From positions 1 to 23,286 of the IMG/VR virus record IMGVR_UViG_3300014502_000034: a stretch of 23,286 bases of DNA; one strand, 5' to 3'. Made by a program: the position numbers and the translations under genes. The DNA is from a virus. The notes under the pieces are model-generated. The model was not told the origin of the DNA, did no database searches, and saw only the letters and a program-made list of their open reading frames with translations. Of the stretch, positions 1-5,350 are shown one piece after another. Every line of letters starts with the position of its first letter. Position 1 is the stretch's first letter.

Positions 1-240
1 AGAAGAGTTTTCCCACGCTTCGACAGAAGAGTTTCCCCGCGCTACGACAGAAGAGTTTCCCCGCGCTACGACAGAAGAGTTTTCCCACGCTTCGACAGAA
101 GAGTTTCCCCGCGCTACGACAGAAGAGTTTCCCCGCGCTACGACAGAAGAGTTTTCCCACGCTACGACAGAAGAGTTTCCCCGCGCTTCGACAGAAGAGT
201 TTCCCCGCGCTACGACAGAAGAGTTTTCCCACGCTTCGAC
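1..240. repeat. Ten tandem 24-bp repeats with 72-bp higher-order period
   Basis: Ten head-to-tail 24-bp units begin exactly at base 1 and end at 240. Only three columns vary: unit position 11 (t/c), 15 (a/g) and 20 (t/a). Two main types alternate as A B B A B B A' B' B A, giving a 72-bp superperiod. The array codes for the octads of the minus-strand protein, and it is cut by the window edge, so the true copy number is unknown. Confidence 0.97.
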
Positions 241-357
241 TCGATATTTATATTTAAGTGATATTTTTATTCCGACACCTAATATTTTTATGATGCCGTC
301 AAAATCAACTTTTACCGCATCCAATTCTTTTTGGGTTGTGCAGATTATTTCTTTCAT
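1..357 (-). CDS. Octapeptide-repeat protein, partial (3' end outside window)
   Basis: Reading the minus strand from ATG at 357-355 gives an open frame to the window edge (119 codons, no stop). An AGGGGGTG ribosome binding site lies just upstream (about 361-369). A non-repetitive N-terminus of 39 residues (starts MKEIICTTQKELDAVK) is followed by ten perfect octads with consensus V-(E/V)-A-(W/R)-(E/G)-N-S-S. Trp-Glu octads occur at positions 1, 4, 7 and 10, so the true period is 24 residues. There is no signal peptide or membrane segment. Such short Val/Ala/Asn/Ser repeats are known from phage and bacterial hypothetical proteins and suggest a beta-solenoid, but that is inference. It is the only minus-strand gene seen and diverges from the XRE gene. 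The function is unknown. Confidence 0.82.
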   Translation of the reverse strand, partial: MKEIICTTQKELDAVKVDFDGIIKILGVGIKISLKYKYRVEAWENSSVVARGNSSVEARGNSSVVAWENSSVVARGNSSVVARGNSSVEAWENSSVVARGNSSVVARGNSSVEAWENSS

Positions 358-400
358 TGTCACCCCCTGATGTTTGTGTGGCTTTTGCTTTGTTGTGGCT

Positions 401-429
401 ATCCTAATTTATTTTTAATCGTTTGTAAA
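401..429 (-). promoter_or_regulatory. Putative sigma70 promoter for the octapeptide-repeat gene
   Basis: On the minus strand, TTTACA (429-424) and TAGGAT (406-401) are separated by exactly 17 bp. Transcription would start near 394, leaving a leader of about 37 nt that contains the ribosome binding site. The -35 hexamer lies inside the box CTTTACAAAC (430-421), which is repeated in inverted orientation at 505-514. The -10 match is moderate (4 of 6). Confidence 0.5.
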
Positions 430-430
430 G
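421..430 (-). promoter_or_regulatory. Left copy of CTTTACAAAC box (candidate operator)
   Basis: The minus strand reads CTTTACAAAC, the exact reverse complement of the plus-strand copy at 505-514. Each copy covers the -35 of one divergent promoter. Centres are 84 bp apart, about eight helical turns. A role as an operator for the neighbouring XRE protein is inference from position. Confidence 0.4.
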
Positions 431-504
431 CATTTTTTTTACTTTAAGGCAATAAATCTTTGTTATTTAATTATTTCAAACACTTATAAATTGTTAAGAT
501 TTTA

Positions 505-514
505 CTTTACAAAC
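505..514 (+). promoter_or_regulatory. Right copy of CTTTACAAAC box (candidate operator)
   Basis: The plus strand reads CTTTACAAAC, overlapping the TTTACA -35 hexamer of the XRE-gene promoter. It is paired with the inverted copy at 421-430. Binding here would block both transcripts, which would suit an autoregulated switch. No binding data exist; the assignment rests on symmetry and position. Confidence 0.4.
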
Positions 515-534
515 ATTTATTTTTAATATATGCT
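506..534 (+). promoter_or_regulatory. Putative sigma70 promoter for the XRE gene, near-leaderless
   Basis: TTTACA (506-511), a 17-bp spacer and TATGCT (529-534) predict a start site near 541, one base before the ATG at 542. No Shine-Dalgarno sequence is visible before the ATG. The transcript would therefore be leaderless or nearly so, as is known for lambda cI from PRM. Confidence 0.55.
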
Positions 535-541
535 ATGAAAC

Positions 542-733
542 ATGAAAATCAATTTTAAGTTAATCCAGAAAATATTAGACGAAAAAAAATGGACACATAC
601 AGACCTTGCCGATCAAATGGGAGTGACGCGACAATCTGTTTGTAATCAATTTAAAAAAGGTGCAAAGTCATTTTCCACTGCTGAAAAATATGCACGGGCC
701 CTGAAAATAAAAGCTAAGGATTTAATTTTATAA
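542..733 (+). CDS. XRE/Cro-family helix-turn-helix regulator
   Basis: A 63-residue protein consisting of a single HTH domain of the Cro/C1 type. Helix 2-turn-helix 3 lies at about residues 19-36 (DLADQMGVTRQSV, with the typical Ala, Gly and Val spacing), and there is no extra dimerisation or cleavage domain. It is expected to bind DNA as a dimer and act as a phage repressor or Cro-like switch. It stands divergent from the octapeptide-repeat gene, with candidate operators at both -35 sites between them. There is no ribosome binding site, and the promoter predicts a near-leaderless message. The stop TAA is followed directly by the ATG of the next small gene, so the two are probably co-transcribed. 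Confidence 0.85.
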   Translation: MKINFKLIQKILDEKKWTHTDLADQMGVTRQSVCNQFKKGAKSFSTAEKYARALKIKAKDLIL

Positions 734-874
734 ATGACCGAAGAACAACAAGATTACGAAAAGAACGGATTCTGTGAAGCGCCAACAGCAGAACAATGTA
801 TCAACTTTGAACCGGTTCACGATCTGCATGATGCCTGTAAATACTGCGGATTAGGGTGTACGTGCGAAGCATAA
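734..874 (+). CDS. Small cysteine-rich protein (46 aa)
   Basis: The ATG at 734 abuts the stop codon of the XRE gene (TAAATG), so translation is probably coupled. The product is 46 residues, acidic, with six Cys and two His: Cys14, Cys22, His29, His32 and a C-terminal cluster C35-x2-C38-x3-C42-x-C44. This spacing suggests a small metal-binding (zinc) fold. I do not recognise the family. Its stop codon lies inside the first arm of the attC-like hairpin at 867-934, the position a cassette recombination site usually takes relative to its gene. Confidence 0.6.
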   Translation: MTEEQQDYEKNGFCEAPTAEQCINFEPVHDLHDACKYCGLGCTCEA

Positions 875-934
875 CGCAGACATCAGCGTGAGCGAGCAAC
901 GCGAGCGAGTCGGCTGCATGTATTTGTTATGCTT
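867..934. other. attC-like recombination-site hairpin 1
   Basis: The outer arms AAGCATAAC (867-875) and GTTATGCTT (926-934) are perfect inverted repeats. After unpaired 5-nt spacers (876-880, 921-925), the inner arms CATCAGC (881-887) and GCTGCATG (913-920) pair over 7 bp with one extra base, C917, bulged on one side. The terminal loop region holds GAGCGAG twice (890-896, 903-909). Paired R and L boxes, an unpaired central spacer and an extrahelical base are the architecture of integron attC sites. The R' box GTTATGC departs from GTTRRRY at one base. The first 26 nt from 869 match the second site (2325-2350) at 23 positions. Confidence 0.45.
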
Positions 935-949
935 TTTTATTGAGGTAAT

Positions 950-1612
950 ATGGTTGAACTTTTAAACATAGATTGCATGGAATACATGAAAACATTGCCG
1001 GACAAGGCGTTTGATCTGGCTGTGGTTGACCCGCCGTATGGGATTGGACATTTCACGCAATCCGACAGATTGAGTAAGTATGGTAATTACGATTGGAATA
1101 AAAACACACCTAATCAAGAGTATTTTATTGAATTGAAGAGAGTTTCTAAAGAGCGAATTATATGGGGAGCAAATTATTACAACTGTTTTGAAAATGGAAA
1201 AGGTGCGCTTGTTTGGTATAAGGGCAATCAGACGCAAACCATATCTCATTGTGAGATTGCAAGTTTATCGTTTCAAACAAGAGTAAGTTATGTTCATATA
1301 AATTGGCAATCTGGATTTTTTAGAGAAATGAGAGAAGGTAAGGCAATACACCCCTGCCAGAAACCGATAACCCTTTACGACTGGATTTTAAGGAACTACG
1401 CAAAACCCGGACAGCGCATTTTAGACACGCACTTAGGCTCAATGAGTTCTGTTATAGCTGCCATTGCTGGAGGTTTTTCAATAGTAGGTTGTGAAATTGA
1501 TAGTGATTATTTTATAGCAGGTTGCAATAGGGTTAAAAAATATCTAAGCCAAAGTGATTTTACGCGGGGAGAGGTTGAATTAAAAATAAATAATGATACA
1601 CAAACGTATTGA
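950..1612 (+). CDS. DNA adenine/cytosine-N4 methyltransferase
   Basis: A 220-residue protein of the N6/N4 amino-methyltransferase family, which transfers a methyl group from S-adenosylmethionine to a base amino group in DNA. The catalytic DPPY motif (motif IV) is at residues 27-30. The SAM-binding motif I follows near the C-terminus (ILDTHLGSMSS, where relatives usually have GSGSS), preceded by a HPCQKP segment. Order IV before I is that of the beta class. There is no separate target recognition domain, so it is a small solitary phage-type enzyme. An SD-like GAGGT sits before the ATG at 950. It may protect phage DNA from host restriction. With the HNH gene downstream it is bracketed by two attC-like hairpins. 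The target sequence cannot be read from the gene. Confidence 0.88.
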   Translation: MVELLNIDCMEYMKTLPDKAFDLAVVDPPYGIGHFTQSDRLSKYGNYDWNKNTPNQEYFIELKRVSKERIIWGANYYNCFENGKGALVWYKGNQTQTISHCEIASLSFQTRVSYVHINWQSGFFREMREGKAIHPCQKPITLYDWILRNYAKPGQRILDTHLGSMSSVIAAIAGGFSIVGCEIDSDYFIAGCNRVKKYLSQSDFTRGEVELKINNDTQTY

Positions 1613-1637
1613 CAAAATATTAGATAACCATTATATT
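1609..1637 (+). promoter_or_regulatory. Strong sigma70-type promoter for the HNH gene
   Basis: A perfect -35 TTGACA (1609-1614) is separated by exactly 17 bp from TATATT (1632-1637, 5 of 6). The start site would be near 1644, 21 nt before the ATG at 1665. The -35 overlaps the methyltransferase stop codon. This is the best consensus promoter I found in the window. Confidence 0.65.
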
Positions 1638-1653
1638 ATATAAAAATAATGGT
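1627..1653. promoter_or_regulatory. Operator-like inverted repeat over the HNH promoter
   Basis: ACCATTAT (1627-1634) and ATAATGGT (1646-1653) are perfect 8-bp inverted repeats centred at 1640, covering the -10 and the predicted start site. The layout is that of a repressor operator. In RNA only the right arm would be transcribed, so a transcript hairpin is unlikely. The binding protein is unknown. Confidence 0.4.
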
Positions 1654-1664
1654 GGTGCAATATT

Positions 1665-2273
1665 ATGAAAAAGGGACAGAAAAAAGGCGAAGCATTGAAT
1701 CTTATTGGAAATATATATGGAAAGCTAACAGTGATAAGATTACTCGGAAGAAATGAAAGAAAAAGATATGTTTGGGCTTGTCAATGTGATTGTGGCGGAA
1801 TAAAAAATGTTCCACAAGACTTATTGCAATCAGGCAGGACAAAAAGTTGCGGTTGTCTTATCGGCCCTGCTCGGTTGGCCGCAAATAAATATCCAGACAG
1901 GGAAAAGGCATTATATAATTTACTTTATTTCTCTTTAAAGAAAAGGCATTTATCGAAGTCAAACGAAAAAATGATAAGTAAAGAAAAATTTATAACTCTA
2001 TCTCAAGAGCCGTGTTTTTATTGCGGAGACATTGCTTCTAGTGTCAGAAAAGATATGCGTAGAGATAGTAGAAAAGGAGTAGTAAAAATCAGCACTGTTT
2101 CTGAAACAAGAATAGAGTTCAACGGCATTGACAGAAAAGACAGTGGGATTGGATATATTGATGGTAACTGTGTTAGTTGCTGTAAACATTGTAATACTGC
2201 AAAGAATGTAATGTCACTAGATAAGTTTAAAGAGCATGTACTAAAAATATATGAACATTGGGCTAAACTTTAA
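1665..2273 (+). CDS. HNH homing-type endonuclease with N-terminal zinc-binding DNA-recognition domain
   Basis: A 202-residue protein. The N-terminal part (about 14-66: GKLTVIRLLGR, then CQCDCGG and KSCGCL) is the cysteine-rich domain often found at the front of phage HNH and AP2-linked endonucleases. The C-terminal part has CFYCG (about 118-122), then NGIDRKDSGIGY and GNCVSCCKHCNTAK, typical of phage HNH nucleases where the motif is NGIDR followed by a CxxCN knuckle. It probably cuts double-stranded DNA and may be a free-standing homing enzyme. It has its own consensus promoter and operator-like repeat and follows the methyltransferase by 52 bp. Pairing with a methyltransferase could also mean a restriction-like role, but no sequence feature proves it. 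Confidence 0.82.
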   Translation: MKKGQKKGEALNLIGNIYGKLTVIRLLGRNERKRYVWACQCDCGGIKNVPQDLLQSGRTKSCGCLIGPARLAANKYPDREKALYNLLYFSLKKRHLSKSNEKMISKEKFITLSQEPCFYCGDIASSVRKDMRRDSRKGVVKISTVSETRIEFNGIDRKDSGIGYIDGNCVSCCKHCNTAKNVMSLDKFKEHVLKIYEHWAKL

Positions 2274-2290
2274 CGCGGCAAGGGAACGAT

Positions 2291-2310
2291 TTGACCGGGA
2301 GACCCGGCAA
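2291..2310 (+). other. GC-rich hairpin after the HNH gene
   Basis: TTG-A-CCGGG (2291-2299) pairs with CCCGG-CAA (2303-2310) over 8 bp, with A2294 bulged and loop AGA. It lies 17 bp after the HNH stop. No U-tract follows, so an intrinsic terminator is doubtful; it could be a processing or regulatory stem. Confidence 0.35.
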
Positions 2311-2324
2311 GTTGCAATGTGGTA

Positions 2325-2380
2325 GCATAACGAAGAAATCAGCGGGAGCGCAGCGATCGGCTGGATTGCCCTTGTTGGGC
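2325..2380. other. attC-like recombination-site hairpin 2
   Basis: R'' GCATAAC (2325-2331) faces R' GTTGGGC (2374-2380), which fits the attC consensus GTTRRRY exactly; the arms pair at 5 of 7 positions plus one wobble. Spacers are GAAGA (2332-2336) and GCCCTT (2368-2373). The inner arms AATCAGC (2337-2343) and GCTGGATT (2360-2367) pair over 7 bp with an extra base, G2364, at the same place as C917 in site 1. The start is 23/26 identical to site 1. Two sites of the same design around the methyltransferase-HNH pair suggest an exchangeable cassette. No integron integrase is in the window. Confidence 0.5.
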
Positions 2381-2402
2381 AATAAAATAACGAGGTGATG
2401 CA

Positions 2403-2570
2403 GTGACCAATAGATTGAAGCATAAACCAAAATCAACCGTGTTCCATAAAAAGTGTGGTGATTGTGGTAAATTTTTAAAAAAATCATTGTGGGTTCCCCA
2501 AGATCACCCGTGGAAGAAAAAAGCAATATGCGACGAATGTTTATCAAATTACGATGGGCCGGAATATTAA
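2403..2570 (+). CDS. Small zinc-ribbon protein (55 aa, GTG start)
   Basis: GTG at 2403 follows GAGGTG (2392-2397) at usable spacing. The nearby ATG (2398) hits TGA after one codon, so GTG is the start. The basic 55-residue product has two CxxC knuckles: C19-G-D-C22 (followed by GKF) and C43-D-E-C46, a classic zinc ribbon. No other domain is present. Such proteins in phages are usually small DNA- or protein-binding accessories, and the function here is unknown. It follows attC-like site 2 directly, as a cassette-borne gene would. Confidence 0.65.
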   Translation: MTNRLKHKPKSTVFHKKCGDCGKFLKKSLWVPQDHPWKKKAICDECLSNYDGPEY

Positions 2571-2644
2571 CAGCCCAACAGAGTAATAGGCGGAATTTTA
2601 CAAAGATTAACTAATTAAAATGCTACGTTAATTTTTGAGGGAAA

Positions 2645-2851
2645 ATGACCAGAACAAAGCCCTACATAGTCCAGATACAGAAACCGGATAAGCGCAGTAA
2701 AAGCGGCTTCCGGTGGAAATTCTATTCTGACCACGGATGGGATGAAATGGCAATTATTAACGCAAATACTATCAGTAAAAGCAGAAAAGTGAAAACGCGG
2801 GTTATTTACACGCCAAACAGAAAAGTAATCTACGAGGCTGGGAATGAGTAA
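2645..2851 (+). CDS. Hypothetical protein (68 aa)
   Basis: ATG at 2645 has a TTGAGGGAA ribosome binding site. The protein is basic, with many Lys and Arg, and has no cysteines, membrane segment or recognisable motif. Its end overlaps the next gene by 8 bp (ATG at 2844), which supports real translation and coupling. I do not recognise the family. The alternating charged and hydrophobic pattern (PYIVQIQKPD, KVIYEAGNE) suggests a small beta-rich fold. Confidence 0.6.
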   Translation: MTRTKPYIVQIQKPDKRSKSGFRWKFYSDHGWDEMAIINANTISKSRKVKTRVIYTPNRKVIYEAGNE

Positions 2852-3236
2852 AGTATCAGACGACTACAATTTAAGACTATATCACGAGATAGTCGGATTC
2901 CGCGCAGATTGGCACTGCGAAATGCCTGATTGTGGGGCTATGGGCCACGATCTTAACCCACACCATGTCGAGGGCAGGGATAATAAATCAACCCGCTACG
3001 ATGCCGAATACAATGGAATATACCTTTGCTATAATCATCATTGCTTCGCACATAATAACCCCAGAGAATTTAAAAAAATACTTATCTACAATAAAGTTCG
3101 CACCCGGGAATGGTTTGAAGAGCTGACCAGAAGGGCAAATATAATTGTTAAATTTAATAACTCTTTCCGCGAAGAGTGGAAAGAAAAGCTGCTGGCGGAG
3201 TTGAAGAGGTTAGGGGCGAGGGCGTGGAGAGTATGA
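2844..3236 (+). CDS. HNH/NinG-like zinc-binding nuclease family protein
   Basis: A 130-residue protein. The core holds C25-x4-C30 (CEMPDCG), then LNPHHVEGR (His-His at about 40-41), and LCYNHH followed by HNN (about 62-71). This C-C/H-H pattern is that of small phage HNH-type zinc-binding nucleases, with the first His of HH as the likely general base and the later His residues binding metal. A charged C-terminal helix follows. It overlaps the previous gene by 8 bp and the next by 4 bp (ATGA), so it is part of a coupled operon. It could be a replication or packaging nuclease or a non-homing HNH protein; the exact role is not decided by the sequence. Confidence 0.7.
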   Translation: MSKVSDDYNLRLYHEIVGFRADWHCEMPDCGAMGHDLNPHHVEGRDNKSTRYDAEYNGIYLCYNHHCFAHNNPREFKKILIYNKVRTREWFEELTRRANIIVKFNNSFREEWKEKLLAELKRLGARAWRV

Positions 3237-3994
3237 ACGACCTGTTTACCGGCAAATCAAAAGAAGAGGTTGCGATTGAACGCATTAAGGCTTTCTGTCC
3301 GCCAGAGGGATATTGGGTTGGTATTTCCGGTGGAAAGGATTCCTCTGTAATAAACGATCTTGTAATTCGTAGTGGCGTTAAATCAGATTTTCACTTCCAT
3401 TTAACATCAATAGACCCACCGGAAGTTATTAAATTTGTTAAAAATTATATGCCCCACGTTGAAATACATCGTCCGGCCAGTACAATGTGGAAGTTGATTG
3501 TAGAAAATGGAATGCCACCGACGAGATTAATAAAATATTGTTGCCGTATTTTAAAAGAGGGTGGAGGAGAAAGTAGAACAGTTGTGACAGGTATAAGATG
3601 GGAAGAGTCATCGCGAAGAGGGAAAAGAAAGATGGTTGAGGCCTGTTTTCGTGATAACCGAAAATTTTATATTCATCCAATTATTGATTGGTCTAGCGAA
3701 GATGTTTGGCAATATATCAGATCACACAATCTTCCGTATTGTCAATTATATGATGAAGGATGGAAGCGTATCGGCTGTATTATGTGTCCCGAAAACAGAA
3801 ACAGAATAAACGAAACGAAGCGATGGCCGACATACAAACAAGCCTATATTAGGGCATTGGATAGAGCGTTAGTGGTGGCACGGGCAAAAGGGAACAAGGC
3901 AACATTTAGTAACGGTGAAGATTATTTTAACTGGTGGGTAACAAATTCCAGAACAGGCAAAACTGATCCAGACCAGACCGTAATGTTTGAATAA
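3233..3994 (+). CDS. PAPS reductase-family (PP-loop) protein
   Basis: The start at 3233 (ATGA overlap with the previous stop, GGAG upstream) is preferred over an in-frame ATG at 3176 that lies within the HNH gene. The 253-residue product has the PP-loop SGGKDS (residues 32-37) that binds the pyrophosphate of ATP or an adenylyl compound. C103-C104 (KYCC) and C182-x2-C185 (GCIMCP) supply four cysteines, as in [4Fe-4S] members of the PAPS/APS reductase and DndC-like group. Phages often carry such genes. They may act in sulfur transfer or nucleic-acid modification rather than sulfate reduction, since no partner thioredoxin or sulfate genes are nearby. The substrate is unknown. Confidence 0.85.
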   Translation: MNDLFTGKSKEEVAIERIKAFCPPEGYWVGISGGKDSSVINDLVIRSGVKSDFHFHLTSIDPPEVIKFVKNYMPHVEIHRPASTMWKLIVENGMPPTRLIKYCCRILKEGGGESRTVVTGIRWEESSRRGKRKMVEACFRDNRKFYIHPIIDWSSEDVWQYIRSHNLPYCQLYDEGWKRIGCIMCPENRNRINETKRWPTYKQAYIRALDRALVVARAKGNKATFSNGEDYFNWWVTNSRTGKTDPDQTVMFE

Positions 3995-4007
3995 AATTGG
4001 AGCAAGT

Positions 4008-4172
4008 ATGAGAGAAATAAAAATAAGAGTTTGGCATCGGATGCCTAAAGGTAAGTGGAATGAAAAGGATGACCTTAGTGCTGATGGCAGTTATGGCTAT
4101 ACCTATGATGTGACGAGCCATGGGTACGTACAATGTATAAAAATGGATATAAGGAGGGGTAATGACTTGTAA
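4008..4172 (+). CDS. YopX-like N-terminal fragment (54 aa)
   Basis: The ATG at 4008 follows GGAGC at good spacing. It is chosen over the upstream in-frame ATG at 3987, which overlaps the previous gene. The product begins MREIKIRVWHRMPKG, strongly resembling the start of YopX-family phage proteins, which usually run to about 120 residues or more. Here the frame ends after 54 residues, and its last 11 bp overlap the start of the next gene. It is probably a shortened or decayed member; no YopX-like continuation is seen in the other frames. The function of the family is unknown. Confidence 0.5.
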   Translation: MREIKIRVWHRMPKGKWNEKDDLSADGSYGYTYDVTSHGYVQCIKMDIRRGNDL

Positions 4173-4401
4173 ACAAGATCAATATTACATGGCCGCTGAT
4201 TGCCCTGTTTGTGGACAAAAAGATGAACCGTGGAAATGGAAGGGCGCCAGAATGGGAAGTACCGAGTGGGGGCATGATTATAGTTGCTGTTCGGATAAGT
4301 GCGGAAAGGCCTTTCTTAACAGCCCGAAACATAAAGAACTGGAACGGGAACGAATACAATTTAAAATAGATTTATTACAGGAAAAATTAAGGAATATTTA
4401 G
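4162..4401 (+). CDS. Small zinc-finger-like protein (79 aa)
   Basis: ATG at 4162 has a strong AAGGAGGGG ribosome binding site and overlaps the previous frame. The product has C14-P-V-C17-G, a C42-C43 pair and C47-G-K-A-F, consistent with a treble-clef or zinc-ribbon fold, then a charged C-terminal helix rich in Glu, Lys and Leu that may form a coiled coil. Such proteins are common among phage early genes as DNA- or RNA-binding accessories. No enzyme motif is visible. Confidence 0.65.
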   Translation: MTCKQDQYYMAADCPVCGQKDEPWKWKGARMGSTEWGHDYSCCSDKCGKAFLNSPKHKELERERIQFKIDLLQEKLRNI

Positions 4402-4442
4402 AGCATGAACAACTTACGACTTAATAATATGGCGGAGATAAA

Positions 4443-4808
4443 ATGAAATTAGGTTCGCGCTGGTATGCTGATGATCAGATTAAAAATATGAAGCAAGCAA
4501 CACCAATGAGTAGGCAAAATAAATTCCATAATGTCATTTGTGAAGCGGACAATATTAAATTCAGATCAAAGAAGGAACGGGCGCGATATTTGGAATTAAA
4601 AGCCCTACAATCCGCCGGCGAATGTTGGTTTCTTATGCAAGTACCTTTTCGGCTACTAGGTAACACGAAGTACCTTTTAGATTTTCTTGTCTTTTGGAAA
4701 GATGGGCACCAGACATTTGAGGACACGAAGGGCAAAAGAACGCCGATGTTTATCATGAAGAAAAAACAGGTTGAAGCGCTTTTTCCGATAAAAATTATAG
4801 AGGGATAA
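4443..4808 (+). CDS. DUF1064-family nuclease-like protein
   Basis: A 121-residue protein starting at an ATG preceded by GGCGGAG. It carries the DUF1064 signature: KFHNVICEADNIKFRSKKERARYLELKAL-type start (about 27-55), a core beta strand YLLDFLVFW (about 78-86) with the acidic Asp, and EDTKG (about 93-97). The D...ExK arrangement is that of restriction-endonuclease-like folds. The family is phage-borne and likely a metal-dependent nuclease, perhaps in recombination or DNA processing, but the activity is inferred. A 13-codon ORF (4405-4446) overlaps its start as ATGA and may couple translation. Confidence 0.8.
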   Translation: MKLGSRWYADDQIKNMKQATPMSRQNKFHNVICEADNIKFRSKKERARYLELKALQSAGECWFLMQVPFRLLGNTKYLLDFLVFWKDGHQTFEDTKGKRTPMFIMKKKQVEALFPIKIIEG

Positions 4809-4819
4809 AGGGGAAGGGT

Positions 4820-5350
4820 ATGAATAGAGGTGGAGGTGACTGGATTCAAACATATACAGGCAAGAAATTTTATCCGCTCGATCCGAGGCCGGAAGATATT
4901 TGTATTGAGGATATCGCTCATGCTCTCGCCAATACGTGCCGGTATAATGGCCATAGTCTGGTTTTTTATAGCGTGGCCGAGCACTGCGTAAGAATGAGTC
5001 AAGCAAACATTCCGGGGTGCCCAAAATGGCTATTAATGCACGATGCGGCTGAGGCATATATCTCAGACGTTCCACGTCCTATCAAGCCAATCTTGTCGGA
5101 ATTCAAAGATATTGAAAATCACATCATGTCGATAATCGCCATTAAATTTAAGCTGGACTATCCGGATCATTTCGCAATCCGTTACGCGGACAATGTCATG
5201 CTTGCCACAGAAAAAAGGGATGTTCTTTTGCCCGGCCCTAAATGGGAAATCGAACTACCGGAACCACTTGAGATAATAATACATCCGTGGCCACCGACAG
5301 TAGCGGAAGAATTATTTTTAAATACCGCAAAAGAATTGGGGATAATTTAA
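4820..5350 (+). CDS. HD-domain phosphohydrolase (YfbR/5'-deoxynucleotidase-like)
   Basis: A 176-residue protein with ATG at 4820 and an excellent GGGGAAGGG ribosome binding site. Metal ligands of the HD superfamily are visible: a first His in YSVAEHC (about 55), then the HD pair in LMHDAAEAYISDVP (about 73-74), and a later Asp in YADNVML (about 124). The AEAYxxDxPRPIK stretch is typical of phage and bacterial nucleotidases related to YfbR. It probably dephosphorylates dNMPs or related nucleotides to adjust pools during replication. Immediately downstream, the interrupted zinc-ribbon gene starts at the next base after the stop. Confidence 0.82.
   Translation: MNRGGGDWIQTYTGKKFYPLDPRPEDICIEDIAHALANTCRYNGHSLVFYSVAEHCVRMSQANIPGCPKWLLMHDAAEAYISDVPRPIKPILSEFKDIENHIMSIIAIKFKLDYPDHFAIRYADNVMLATEKRDVLLPGPKWEIELPEPLEIIIHPWPPTVAEELFLNTAKELGII

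Noticed and set aside
1-240. CRISPR array from the 24-bp repeats
   Set aside because: Units are contiguous with no spacers, and they encode a continuous protein repeat on the minus strand.
1-240. Diversity-generating retroelement target, because two of three variable sites are A on the coding strand
   Set aside because: The third variable site is T/C, the changes are shared in a regular repeat pattern, and no reverse transcriptase or template repeat is in the window.
2573-2640. A third attC-like site starting with GCCCAAC (2573-2579)
   Set aside because: It matches the first-arm consensus and forms an 8-bp inverted repeat with 2373-2380, but no inner arms or closing GTTRRRY box follow at a usable distance.
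4475-5075. Long minus-strand open frames opposite the DUF1064 and HD genes
   Set aside because: They lie wholly antisense to well-recognised genes, have no domain features and no ribosome binding site, and are shadows of the real frames.
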